A stretch of 64,000 nt of DNA from Seison nebaliae (lineage: Eukaryota; Rotifera; Pararotatoria; Seisonacea; Seisonidae): NCBI GenBank assembly GCA_023231475.1, contig JALJEE010001175.1, positions 1 through 64,000 of the forward strand, written 5' to 3'. The notes below the pieces were generated by a model. It was not told the origin of the DNA and made no database searches. It saw nothing but the letters and a program-made list of their open reading frames with translations. This document shows positions 1 through 9,823 of the stretch, one piece after another (within the stretch, counting starts at the first letter, position 1; each line of letters starts with the position of its first letter). The position numbers and the translations under genes are program-made.

Positions 1-895
1 TTATCTATAAATATTTGGTGAAATCTATGAACTATAAGAATAGATGGAAACAATGCTTCATCTATTTTTATTGTTAGTGGTTCATCGATATTTGGAGTTT
101 AGGAAGAACATTCTACAGGAAGAAATTAGAAATTTAGGAAAGACATGTATAAACCAACAATAATAATGTAACGAATAATAGCTATAATTTACATCGTTCG
201 GATTTGATCTAAATAAAGAAATAAAATTAAACACAACCTAATTTACTTACAAATAAAATATTAATAAAATATTACAGGATAATAAGGTTTTATTACGCTA
301 TGAGAACAGTTTAAATATTATTTGTTCTCGGTCTTCACGAAGGAAACCGTCACATTACATTTTGCCAACATGCATGGGGTGAGTAAAAATGAGCAAGGGA
401 TGAGTAAAAATGTATGGAGCTACAAACTCCATAATTCCCTGCCAAATTTATTTATTTACATTCCGAAATAATTACCAGCAATCGTATAAGTTTCGATAAA
501 CTGTTTTATTTAGCTAACAGCTAACAATAAATTTCCATATCTATAAGTATGAAACATACTATTATGGTGATACTATTATATTATCTTGTTAGATTGTATG
601 TTAGTTCACTTTAGGCAAAGTTCTGGAAATTAAGTAATTAATGTTCAAAACAATTCGACTCTAAAAGCAAAATATTTCTAATAAGTCTGACTTAGAGTCT
701 AAGGTGGCTTTCGAAAACAAAATGGTTTCTCAATTTCAATTATATGATTAACTGATGAACTAAGAAAGTTCAGAATGATTAGATTAGTAATTGTAAGGCA
801 GCCTTGTTTTTCATCTATAATATAGATATGTCTATATACATGAGACGAACATGATAATTTCCCTTTATAACTGTAAAATTTTTCTTTAATATTGT
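1..895. other. intergenic, no gene seen
   Basis: AT-rich sequence upstream of the window's first gene (that gene's 3' side). I see no long reading frame, RNA gene or clear repeat. A short local duplication of 'gagtaaaaatg' lies near 380-412. Confidence 0.6.
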
Positions 896-2272
896 TTATC
901 CTCTCTCAATTAAAAATCCTGCTGTCTTTTCGAATCTAAGCATGTTGCTAAAACTTTTGATGTCGTCAATCTTAATTGAAAATTGATCATTCATTAATTT
1001 CCATTGATTATTTTGTTGAATTAAACCGATTGCATGAATTTCACTCGCTTTGTCTCCTTTATAAGCGTTAACCAGATGGTATACTACCATTAGTTTACCA
1101 CGAATATAGTCCAGAGCATTATTCCAAAAATTATAGGCGTCAACTTCTTCATTTTTTATCAAACTTAATATTTCAGTTAAAATAACATCAACAAATGTAA
1201 GATTTTTTTCAGATGGTTGCTTTTGTTGTAAGCTTATCATATTGAACATAAATATGTGTTCAGCCTCAAGCGTAATGGATATTCCTGTTAAAATGTATTC
1301 AATATTTTCCCCACCGAGGGGTAACTCCACAGTAAAATTCTCGTTACTAAATAGTTGTGGAACAGTGTGATGTTTACGGACTAGAATTATAGGAAAGTCT
1401 TTCTCTACTATATCCCGACTAGAATTGGACAAGTGATAAGATTCGATTAAGCTTGTAACCATAGTGTTTATTGTTATCGGATGAAGACTGAATTGCGCTG
1501 AATCGGAAATGCTCATCAGTAAAACATCTGGGTATTTCGTTAGAAGGGACAAATCTTCTCTCAAATTATTCATAACTACATGTCCAACTATATTATGATA
1601 ATTTTTAAAAAATGGTTTAACATTATCGAATTGGTTTCCCGGAAGATTCCCAATTTTGAATTCTATGCTTAACATATTAATTTCCAAGTAATAGAATAAA
1701 TTATAATTCCCAGTTTGTCTTACCTTAATTTGATTAGGGTCTAAATCGAATACATCAGGTAGAATTGCGTGCCATCGTAATGCATCCCTTACAGAGCATT
1801 CTTTATTCATTCGGATTAATCGTTCAAACTTTTCTGCCGATTGTTCATTTGGTTTAGTTTGCAAATCTTGGTTATAGTAATATGTTTTAAATAAATGATA
1901 ATCTCCACAAACACCATAATCTGACGCGTATGGAAGATTATTGGCTACCATTTGTATTCCTGTACGTATAATATCACCCACGGTCTCTTTACTAGTATCT
2001 ATTCGTTCAGGTATCGATTTATGAACACATCTGTATATATTTTTCATAAAACTACAAAGATCTAAAGCTTTACATTTTTGTTTTTCTTCTATATGTTTCA
2101 TTAATATCGTACTAGAAGTAATCATGGAAATTATAACATTCGTTAAGCATACGCCAATAAGATTACTGTTATATATTCCAACCAATGCTTTATCTGACGC
2201 TTCAAACAAGTCATTCAAGTTATCCCATTTCTCTTCAAATGGAGCGAAAGGAAAACTTTCATTCAAATTCAT
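896..2272 (-). CDS. divergent USP-like cysteine protease, paralogue A
   Basis: Intronless 458-residue protein, one of four paralogues here. Near residue 32 it reads GIYN..IGVCLTNVII, which resembles the catalytic Cys box of ubiquitin-specific proteases (usual form GL.N.GNTC..NS), giving candidate nucleophile Cys42. Near the C-terminus it has IHAIGLIQ, then QWKLMND and a D-D-I / F-L-I-E-R ending. This matches the layout of the USP His box (GHY.AY....W...ND ... Y.L.Y.R), giving His413 and Asn428/Asp429. The oxyanion Asn sits two residues further from the Cys than usual, and the Gly before His is missing. No signal peptide or membrane segment is seen. The Cys-to-His spacing (~370 residues) suits a USP catalytic domain. 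Function is inferred from motif order; overall similarity to classical USPs is low. Confidence 0.6.
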   Translation of the reverse strand: MNLNESFPFAPFEEKWDNLNDLFEASDKALVGIYNSNLIGVCLTNVIISMITSSTILMKHIEEKQKCKALDLCSFMKNIYRCVHKSIPERIDTSKETVGDIIRTGIQMVANNLPYASDYGVCGDYHLFKTYYYNQDLQTKPNEQSAEKFERLIRMNKECSVRDALRWHAILPDVFDLDPNQIKVRQTGNYNLFYYLEINMLSIEFKIGNLPGNQFDNVKPFFKNYHNIVGHVVMNNLREDLSLLTKYPDVLLMSISDSAQFSLHPITINTMVTSLIESYHLSNSSRDIVEKDFPIILVRKHHTVPQLFSNENFTVELPLGGENIEYILTGISITLEAEHIFMFNMISLQQKQPSEKNLTFVDVILTEILSLIKNEEVDAYNFWNNALDYIRGKLMVVYHLVNAYKGDKASEIHAIGLIQQNNQWKLMNDQFSIKIDDIKSFSNMLRFEKTAGFLIERG

Positions 2273-3072
2273 GTTTTAACAAGACATGGAAATCAAACCA
2301 AAATTAAATTGAAACTAACTCAATATCCAGAATAAATTTTAGTAAGATCTTTTAATTAAGCCACCAAAAATTTCTATTATAAAATATGTATATTTCGTGT
2401 ATATTTGGGTGAATTCGTCGCCCGTTTATAAAAATATTTTTATACACTAATCGATTAGAACCCATGTACAAGCCCACATGTGGACATGATCACTATAGAA
2501 GGGAAGGAATATATTAGTTAAAATCTTATCGAAAAATTTTGATTTGGAACTTTTTTTCAGGTACTTTTGAATGTAGTCATGAATGCAATGATTGCATTAC
2601 AAAAGGAAGTTAATACCATGGAAAAGAAGCAAAAAATGGCTAATAACAAAATTTATTATTAGACTTATTAATAATTCTTATCGGATATTTTCTATTAATA
2701 ATAATATCAATTATTGTTCTCAATTATAGAAGCAGAAGAATGCTTCTTTGTTAGATGATGAAGTTGTCACTAATTCAATAAATGGAAAGTCACGACTAGT
2801 GGGAAGTGATTTTACAAGATACATTTTATTAATTAACATAAATTCCATTAACTTTTTAAGATACTTCGATTGGTTCAAAAAAAAACGATGTTTAAATAAA
2901 ACATTTAAGAAAAGAAAATTAATTTTAGAAGAAAAATCCTTGTATGATGGTTCGTTTAGTAATTCACCTAAAAGCCATTTAGGTGATATGTTCAATAGCT
3001 TTGGTTAAAATATTTCACGTTTATTAAGTAAATATGTATTCTTTATGCATAATTAATATGTATATTAATCCC
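2273..3072. other. intergenic with possible exon fragments
   Basis: Between USP-like A and the structured repeat. A plus-strand stretch at 2561-2659 follows a good acceptor (tttttttcag) and reads MNAMIALQKEVNTMEKKQK. A second plus-strand frame at about 2748-3008 follows another acceptor (ttatag at about 2729). They could be exons of a small gene, but no convincing start codon or splice path joins them and I recognise no family. Confidence 0.25.
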
Positions 3073-3225
3073 TACCTTTCGTGAGACGTCTGTTTCAATC
3101 GTTGTGACGTTGAGAACGTGCATAGACCACTACACGCCCCAATATAATTTCCGTATCGAATGCAGGGTACATTATTTCGCATAAATGCGTGGAATGTGCG
3201 TAGACCACTACGTTTCACACGCTCC
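3073..3225 (+). repeat. dispersed structured repeat R1, copy 1
   Basis: About 153 nt sharing a clear consensus with copies at 32154 and 34443: gagacg..tgt, then aacgtgcataRaccact, a central core (caatatnAnt..tatcga.tgcagggtacnttatttcg), then gcgtgga.cgtgc.tagaccact. The second hairpin is degraded here, so this looks like the oldest of the three copies. Confidence 0.7.
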
Positions 3226-3522
3226 AATTCATAAATTGGTGACGAATTCACCGATTAACAAAAAATATGCAAAATTTAACGTTAAATTTTTTCCTGGGTG
3301 ACGAAATCACCGAAATACTCTAAACATTTTATTTATTTACTTTATTTGGATGAAAAAGGATGACGAAACCACCGATTTTCACCTCATCGTTTCGATTTCT
3401 CAAGCATCGATATTTCTAGCCAAATTCCTTTATATAAGATTTTTTTCAGTTTATTCGAACTTAGTTAGTTTCTGTTTTTTGTTTGTTAATATTTCATTTA
3501 AGAACAAAGGCTTCATTTCAAG

Positions 3523-4935
3523 ATGGATTTGGACCCTGATTTTTCTACATTTCTTTTTTTTGCTAAATGGGACACATTAAATGGGTTATTTGAGAAATCG
3601 GATAAAACAGTAATTGGAGTGTATAATAGCGATGAACTGGGTATTTGTATGACCAATGTTATAATTGGAATGATTACATCTAGCACAATATTAATGAAGA
3701 AAATAGAAGAAAAACAAACATGCAAATCATTTAATCTTTGTTATTTTATGGAAAATATATATCGATGTCTTCTCAAACCCAGACCCGGCTTTATTAATAA
3801 TAGGAATGGAACGGCGGGTAACGTTCTTTGTACAGGACTATTAACTGTTGCTAAAAATGTTGCATATAAATCGAATTTCGGTGTTGTTGGAGATTATCTT
3901 CTAGCGAAAACATGTGTGACTAATAAAAATATCAAGGCATTTAAAACTAGAAAGAAAGAAAGTGTTATATCGAAATGTGAACGGTTAATTAGAAGCAGTA
4001 AAGTGAATGCTAACAGAGAAATAACTAGATGGCATGTAATATTAAATGACTTATTTGAATTAAAGGAAAAATCATTAAAAAACCATTATTATAAATTAAG
4101 TTATTATCCAGAAATTAACATGATGAATATTGAATTCAAAATTACTGCTCTTCCAAGATATGAATTCGATACACCTCGACCATTTTTACCCGATTATCAA
4201 CAAATAGTAGGAAAAGAAATAACGGCTGAATTGAAACGCGGAACATCATTCTTACATTATGATCCCGATGTCATTTTTATGAGTCTTAGCGAATCTTTAA
4301 TATATGAGATTCATCCCGTTACTTTAGAATATATGGCAACAAGTTTAATTGACTCGTTTTACAAGAAAGGATGCTGTAAACGATTTGTATTAGGAAACTT
4401 CCCTGTAGTCGTGAAACGGCAATATTATACTGTTCCAAGTTTAAAGAATAATGAAAATCTTATAATAGAACTACCTTTCCACAAAAAGAATGCATTTTAT
4501 CAAATCAAAGCAATATCTATAGCTCTGGATGATGAAGATTTAGTAATGTTTAACAACTTAAAAGATACGCCTGGATTTGTTGTTAAAACTAACAGTCGGT
4601 GTACCGACATCTTCTTCTCGAAAGTAATGGAAGATGTTAGAACTTCAGATCGAAAAGTATTCAATTATTTACGAAAGAATAGCCACTATGTTCTGGACGC
4701 ACTTAGAGTAATCTGTGAATGGTTAGATGCATCTGCTTTATCTCAATTAGGTAATGCTTCAACATTAGTTCATACATTCTCCTTAATTCAACGGATGAAT
4801 CAATGGATCTTGTTTAACGATCAATATTCTTTGAAAATCGACGATATTGAACAATTAACCGATGTATTAAAGTTAGAGAAAGCTACTGGTTACCTAATGG
4901 AGAGGGAAATAGTTAATAGACGGAATACTATTTAG
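3523..4935 (+). CDS. divergent USP-like cysteine protease, paralogue B
   Basis: Intronless 470-residue paralogue of the gene at 896-2272. Start ATG gives MDLDPDFSTF, the same start as copy C. The Cys-box-like motif GVYN..LGICMTNVII places the candidate nucleophile at Cys42. The C-terminal VHTFSLIQ / QWILFND motif gives His417 and Asn432, followed by DDIEQL and GYLMERE as in the last strands of a USP fold. The tail is extended by IVNRRNTI. Between the motifs are family-specific blocks shared by all four copies, such as CER near residue 150, a V/T-x-P-x-L-x-N-x-E segment in the middle, and ICEWL near 400. A USP-like fold is inferred; substrate unknown. Confidence 0.6.
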   Translation: MDLDPDFSTFLFFAKWDTLNGLFEKSDKTVIGVYNSDELGICMTNVIIGMITSSTILMKKIEEKQTCKSFNLCYFMENIYRCLLKPRPGFINNRNGTAGNVLCTGLLTVAKNVAYKSNFGVVGDYLLAKTCVTNKNIKAFKTRKKESVISKCERLIRSSKVNANREITRWHVILNDLFELKEKSLKNHYYKLSYYPEINMMNIEFKITALPRYEFDTPRPFLPDYQQIVGKEITAELKRGTSFLHYDPDVIFMSLSESLIYEIHPVTLEYMATSLIDSFYKKGCCKRFVLGNFPVVVKRQYYTVPSLKNNENLIIELPFHKKNAFYQIKAISIALDDEDLVMFNNLKDTPGFVVKTNSRCTDIFFSKVMEDVRTSDRKVFNYLRKNSHYVLDALRVICEWLDASALSQLGNASTLVHTFSLIQRMNQWILFNDQYSLKIDDIEQLTDVLKLEKATGYLMEREIVNRRNTI

Positions 4936-6385
4936 ACCCCATAAATTCCAATTGGATATTAATTACAAATTGAAAGAAGTTTCCGTTACAATTAATTATT
5001 AAAACAATTTTAATGAAGATTTTAAATTAATTTTCTCTCAATTTGTAAAGAAATATTAAACTTCTAACGTTCATTTTAATGATGTTTATTCATCCTATTG
5101 TAAATGTCTAAAGACAGATTTACTGGAATCTGGGACAATGTGGGAATCTCAGACAAAACGACAAACATAAATCTAAAGTTGAAAATGGCAATTTTTTATA
5201 ATATTATTATTTATTAGTCACAAATAGGAAGGTAAATTCCTTAACTAATAAGTTATTTAAAAAATCTCGTTTAAGAAAATGCATAGACCAGAATAGTCAT
5301 TCTGATCAGGCATATTTCTGGCCTGGGATGGATGAGGAAAAATATTTGATCACTCTAAATAATGAACTAGTCCGCTTCTATGGAGATTTTCAATAATTTT
5401 TTATACATCTTATAATGAGAACAAATTGAATTTTTTTTAGTGAAATAAGCTTAGTCAATCAGCATCATAACCAAAAATTTTTTAAAATGGCTGCAACTTT
5501 TTTCTTATTTAAAATTTGATAAAAATGAATGGATATTATGAAAGTATGTATTTTTTTAAACCTATTGTACTATTTTAAAAGAAATCTACAGATTGGGAAA
5601 ATGATTTAGGCTTACGACGAAGTGTCTCATTTAGCCCCAATGTTTCATTTTGCCCCACAAGACGGTATAGGATGTGGAGATTGTACCGAATAAGATTAAT
5701 ATTTGTAGAATTAAAGCGATAAAAAGAAGTACCCAACAGGGGAGAGAGAAACTACAAAATTAATGGAAGGTGGAGAGAAGCGAAGGGTCTGAATCCCTGA
5801 AACGAACTCAGGAACAAGAAAACGGGGAGAAATGGAAGCCAAGTTCAAACCGTGAAACGGAACAGACAAACGAAGATGAAATTGAACTAAGATTCCTTTC
5901 TCGCGAATGCAACCACCAAGGAAGATTAAAAATAGAACGAAAATGACTCATTGAATTAATCGAATTAAACGAGACAAAAACATGTGAGAAAAGTGGACAG
6001 TAACGTAGGAAAAAGGGGAATGGGCGAATTTAAAAGGAGAGGCTATAATAGTTTTTTGGAGAAATTACCTGTTGAGAAGATACTTACCTTACTCGTTCCA
6101 ATCGCCATTATTTCCTGCATTTTTGAACAGTAGAGATGAAAATTTGACAAGGGAAAATTGAAAATTGTTAAATTTTAAAACTAGATTTAATTTTATTCTA
6201 GAAAGTAAGAAATAATGTAAGTACAATGATAATGAAATATACTTGAAACCCAAATTAACATAATAAATTTTTTTCTCTCAATGTTCCTCCTCATTACTGC
6301 AGGTATAAGAAATAAATTTCATCAGAGGTAAATTGTTCTTAAATCAAACTTTGAAAAATATCTATTATTCAATATTGGAATACCA
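4936..6385. other. intergenic, no gene seen
   Basis: About 1.4 kb between USP-like B and a micro-ORF. It holds scattered short frames only. Around 5690-6050 the sequence is purine-rich on the plus strand (long gaa/aag/gga runs), unlike its flanks. No coding or RNA feature could be supported. Confidence 0.5.
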
Positions 6386-6517
6386 TCATGATGGCTCTTC
6401 GGTTGCACTGGTAGCGCTAACATCAGAAGCTTCTGTGTTTGCCGAAATTTCACTTACGTCCGAAGCATTACTTGCAGCCGATTCATCAGTGGTTTTTTCT
6501 TCCTTTTTCTTATCCAT
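6386..6517 (-). CDS. possible acidic microprotein (43 aa)
   Basis: A 43-codon minus-strand frame starting MDKKKEEKTTDESAASNASD and ending ATEEPS. It is rich in Ser, Ala, Glu, Thr and Asp with an internal near-repeat (ASDVSEIS / ASDVSATS). Composition is more protein-like than random for this AT-rich DNA. No family is recognised, and it could equally be a chance frame or one exon of a larger gene. Confidence 0.25.
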   Translation of the reverse strand: MDKKKEEKTTDESAASNASDVSEISANTEASDVSATSATEEPS

Positions 6518-6779
6518 TTAGCAAATAGTGATGTTGGAAAGAAAACAAATAAAATCCAAATGAAAAATTAAAACTCCGAATAACTAAGTTAATATGCTCA
6601 AAAACTAGCCTATTATACGTTTTTCGATTTCTGATTTAACTTTCATAATTTTATTTAAAAGTTTATTGACTTTATTATAATTTAATTCTTCTTCAACCAT
6701 AGTTCAATAAGAAGTATCTCTGCCCATTCAAATAAAAATATACAAATATAAGCAGTAGGAATAAAAAATACATAACAGA

Positions 6780-7073
6780 ATGATAAAATTTTCACTCCGT
6801 GATAAATTTAACAATTCTGACTCACTCTCTATTCATCCTTCCGACATCCATCACACCCATTCCGTCTTCACATACACTGTCAGATACTACGGGTTATCTC
6901 CAAACATTTCTCTAACCAATTTTAAAAATTTTATCTCAACATACGATTCCACCTCAACTCTACCTATCAACCGCGATTCCCTCGATCAAATACGCCTTTT
7001 TATTGACACAGAGGATGACAGCAATTTTTTTCTCTTTTTTCATGTTAATCCCGACGGGAATTTTAATCCATAA
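6780..7073 (+). CDS. HTVRYYG small-protein family, copy 1
   Basis: 97-residue frame whose middle and end match the frame at 14564-14899. Shared features are a Thr-Val-Arg-Tyr-Tyr-Gly-Leu-Ser core, Ile-Ser, a Phe.., Tyr-(D/E), a conserved D-S-L, (L/I)-(F/I)-I-(D/N), then D-D-x-x-F-F..FF. The 3' DNA matches too (atcccgacgggaatttt versus atcccaacgggaattt). There is no signal peptide. It may be a small gene family or the remnant of a mobile-element ORF. Confidence 0.45.
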   Translation: MIKFSLRDKFNNSDSLSIHPSDIHHTHSVFTYTVRYYGLSPNISLTNFKNFISTYDSTSTLPINRDSLDQIRLFIDTEDDSNFFLFFHVNPDGNFNP

Positions 7074-7727
7074 ATAAATAAAATTGTACATTTATTAGAT
7101 AAAGTTTTAACTCGTTGTGAATGAAATATACTATGAAATTTATATCGTTCATTTGGTACGCGAGTTGCCCATGTATTAACCCATAAGGGAACGTGCTTTA
7201 AGCACTAATTGACCTTTTTTAAATAAATTTTTTTTAAAAACTTAAAATTTTGTGGGATTTTATTCCTGATCAGGATTCCGCTTTACATACATTTTGATAG
7301 GATTTAAAATTTTGTGGAGTAGTATATTTTCGGTTGGATTTGGGACCAATCGACTCCAAATAATGTGTGGAATCGATTCTAACTCTTACTTTAGTCAGAT
7401 TCGTTCATTTTACTATCTTCGAATCATACTCCTTCATGTCTCTCAAAATGTATAGGAGAATCGAGTCTTATTATACTCAAATCACGAATCACTTGCACAG
7501 CCCCAATTTGAATCATTCTTTAAACAGTGATTATTAAAGCATTGTAATTACACTACAATTGCAAGATTGACAAATAGTATATAATATACTTTATGGAAAA
7601 GTCGATTATTAACTTTTTGTGTTTCATTTTTTGTTTGTTCGTTCTAAGAACCAGGTAGATCTTTTTTCTAGTTCTGCTTTGGGCAATACGTTGAAAATTT
7701 AGTGTTAGCTAGCAGTATTAGTTCAGC
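7074..7727. other. intergenic upstream of USP-like C
   Basis: No gene seen. The last ~110 bases carry a leader resembling the one upstream of copy B: ttttttgtttgtt followed shortly by (t)ctaagaac or taagaac. The two similar leaders suggest that the duplication included some 5' untranslated sequence. Confidence 0.5.
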
Positions 7728-9110
7728 ATGGATTTAGATCCGAATTTCCATAGTTTATTCTATAAAGAGAAATGGGATTTATTAAATGGATTATTTGAAA
7801 AATCAGATCAAACTATAATCGGAATTTACAACGACCCTTTTATTGGAGTATGTTTGACCAATATCATACTTTCCATGATTACTTCCAGTCCCACATTGAT
7901 GAAACATGTAGCAGAGAAGCAAAAATGTAAACCTTTCGATCTTTGTAACTATATGAAACATATGTATGACTGTCTCAGGACACCTGTGCCAGGTCCGATG
8001 GGTAAATTAAATGATACTATAGGAGATGTGTTACGTACTAGCATCTTGACATTGGCTAAAAATGTGCCATATGCTTCTAAATTTGGTTTGACTGGAGACT
8101 ATTTACTAGTAAAAGCATGTGCTAATTCGAAAAATTTACGAATGATTACTTACGAACGGTTTAAGCCAAAATGTGAACGATTATTGAAGAATGCAAAAGT
8201 AAATGATGGAAGAGATCGGGTAAGGTGGGATTTAATATTGGACGATATGTTCGATGTGAGTCCGTCAACAATTCGTTATCATGGACAAACGTTCGTTTAC
8301 ACATTTCGTCCAAATATTGAAATGTTAAACTTGGAATTTGCGATTTACCCTTTTCCTAAAAACCAGTTTTATACACCGAAACCGTTCATTCCTAATTATG
8401 AAAAATATCTCTTTCCGGCCACAATGAAAGTTTTAGAAGGTAATTTAGCGAAACTTGCCAAACGTCCCACTGTGGTTCAAATGAGTGTAACTGAATCTGG
8501 CGTATTTGAAGTCCATCCAAAAATCATTGAAGATCTTGGAAATGCTGCAATAAACGCATTTCATGCATCTTGTTGTTGTTGGTATAATATTCGCAATTTC
8601 CCAGTTGTTCTTCGACGCCAACATCATACGATACCACAGTTGAAGAATAATGAGGTGCTCAGAGTAGCGTTGCCATTTGGTGAAGAAAAGGTAATTTATG
8701 AAGTGAAAGCAATCTCTATCGCGTTAGATGAAGAATTTGTGATGATGTTCGATCAGTTAATACCATATAAATTTATGCCTCATCAGAAAAATCCTGAATG
8801 TGTTAATGCTTATCTACCTCAAATTATGGATTTCATAATGAAACAATCCACTCGAGTTTACAATTATTTGAAAAAGAAGAAGTATTTCATCCGAGAGAAA
8901 CTAGAAGTAATTTGTGAGTGGGTACAATCATATGCTCTCCATCGTTTCCAGATGCAACCTAAGGGTATTCATGTCGTGGCCTTAATTCAACATCATCATC
9001 AATGGCTTTTGATGAATGACGATTATTCAGTCAAAGTGGATGATATCGGAACTTTTACGGAATTATTAAAGTTGGAAAAATTTAAAGGTGTGTTAATGGA
9101 AAAGGAATAA
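7728..9110 (+). CDS. divergent USP-like cysteine protease, paralogue C
   Basis: Intronless 460-residue paralogue, starting MDLDPNFHSL. The Cys-box-like motif GIYNDPFIGVCLTNIILSM gives Cys42, followed by TSSPTLM, comparable to the Q.L...P.L helix after the USP nucleophile. The C-terminal motif IHVVALIQ then QWLLMNDDYSVKVDDI gives His415 and Asn430/Asp431. A run of three or four histidines lies just before the Trp. A Y-E-V-K-A-I-S-I-A-L segment near residue 325 could be the strand before the His box, and if so about 85 residues are inserted there. Same direction as copy B, about 2.8 kb downstream, which fits local duplication. Confidence 0.6.
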   Translation: MDLDPNFHSLFYKEKWDLLNGLFEKSDQTIIGIYNDPFIGVCLTNIILSMITSSPTLMKHVAEKQKCKPFDLCNYMKHMYDCLRTPVPGPMGKLNDTIGDVLRTSILTLAKNVPYASKFGLTGDYLLVKACANSKNLRMITYERFKPKCERLLKNAKVNDGRDRVRWDLILDDMFDVSPSTIRYHGQTFVYTFRPNIEMLNLEFAIYPFPKNQFYTPKPFIPNYEKYLFPATMKVLEGNLAKLAKRPTVVQMSVTESGVFEVHPKIIEDLGNAAINAFHASCCCWYNIRNFPVVLRRQHHTIPQLKNNEVLRVALPFGEEKVIYEVKAISIALDEEFVMMFDQLIPYKFMPHQKNPECVNAYLPQIMDFIMKQSTRVYNYLKKKKYFIREKLEVICEWVQSYALHRFQMQPKGIHVVALIQHHHQWLLMNDDYSVKVDDIGTFTELLKLEKFKGVLMEKE

Positions 9111-9181
9111 ATTCGGAAATGTAGGAAAATATTACATGTCTTGTCGTTTTTTTGTTCAAAAATTAATTTCATAATTTAATT

Positions 9182-9639
9182 TCAAGTAAAAATAAATATT
9201 AATGTTATTATTATTAGTATAACCAATCCGCCAATGACGTACCATTGACGACGATCTGTTTTAGTAAATTGAATACACAAAAATTTTTTTTAGGAGAAAT
9301 ATATTGACCTGAACTGATTCTTGTCAATTTTGATAATTTCCTTAAATTCGTTTCCAATTTCGTTTCAGTTTCGCCCATGTCATTACTGAAACTTTGGAGA
9401 TTTCTAGTGAATGCATTAGAAGAAGAATGGAACTTTTGAAGAATAATTAGAACTCAGCTTGATCGTCCAATTCATTTCCGATTAATTCGGATTTATTCTT
9501 TAGACTTGCAACCGTCGTTCCAAGTTGTTCCAATTGTAAGTCTTGTTCATGGACAAGATTCTTTTGAGTTCAAATTAAAAACATAATGGGAATAAATAAA
9601 TCTCACCTCTTGTTTAGCCAACAGACGATATTCTCCCAT
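9182..9639 (-). CDS. Qc-SNARE, syntaxin-6/8-like (short form)
   Basis: Four-exon model on the minus strand. It starts MGEYRLLAKQE, then reads EQDLQLEQL, SLKNKSELIGNELDDQAE, then LQSFSND...TETKLETNLRKL, and ends SSDRRQWYVIGG plus a hydrophobic anchor to the stop. The IG.EL.(E/D)QA core, the DRRQW juxtamembrane motif and the C-terminal anchor are those of the syntaxin-6/10 Qc group. The zero layer would be the Gln in DDQA. Role known for the family: SNARE for trans-Golgi/endosome fusion. The product is only ~102 residues and lacks the N-terminal three-helix domain (syntaxin-6 is ~255), so either an upstream exon was missed or the gene is truncated. It shares a 184-bp divergent promoter with the zinc-finger gene. 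Confidence 0.8.
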
Positions 9640-9823
9640 TATTCTACCAAATTAAATTATTCATAAAAACTTAAAAATAGAACGGAAATTATTGAATTTA
9701 AAAGGCTACTCTTTCAAGTTAATCCAATTTACACAACAATTAGAAATTCATTGTTTTACCATGTTTCACGAGTTGACAATAAAATAATGAGTAAAAGATT
9801 TGTAATCGATAAAGAAGATCAGA

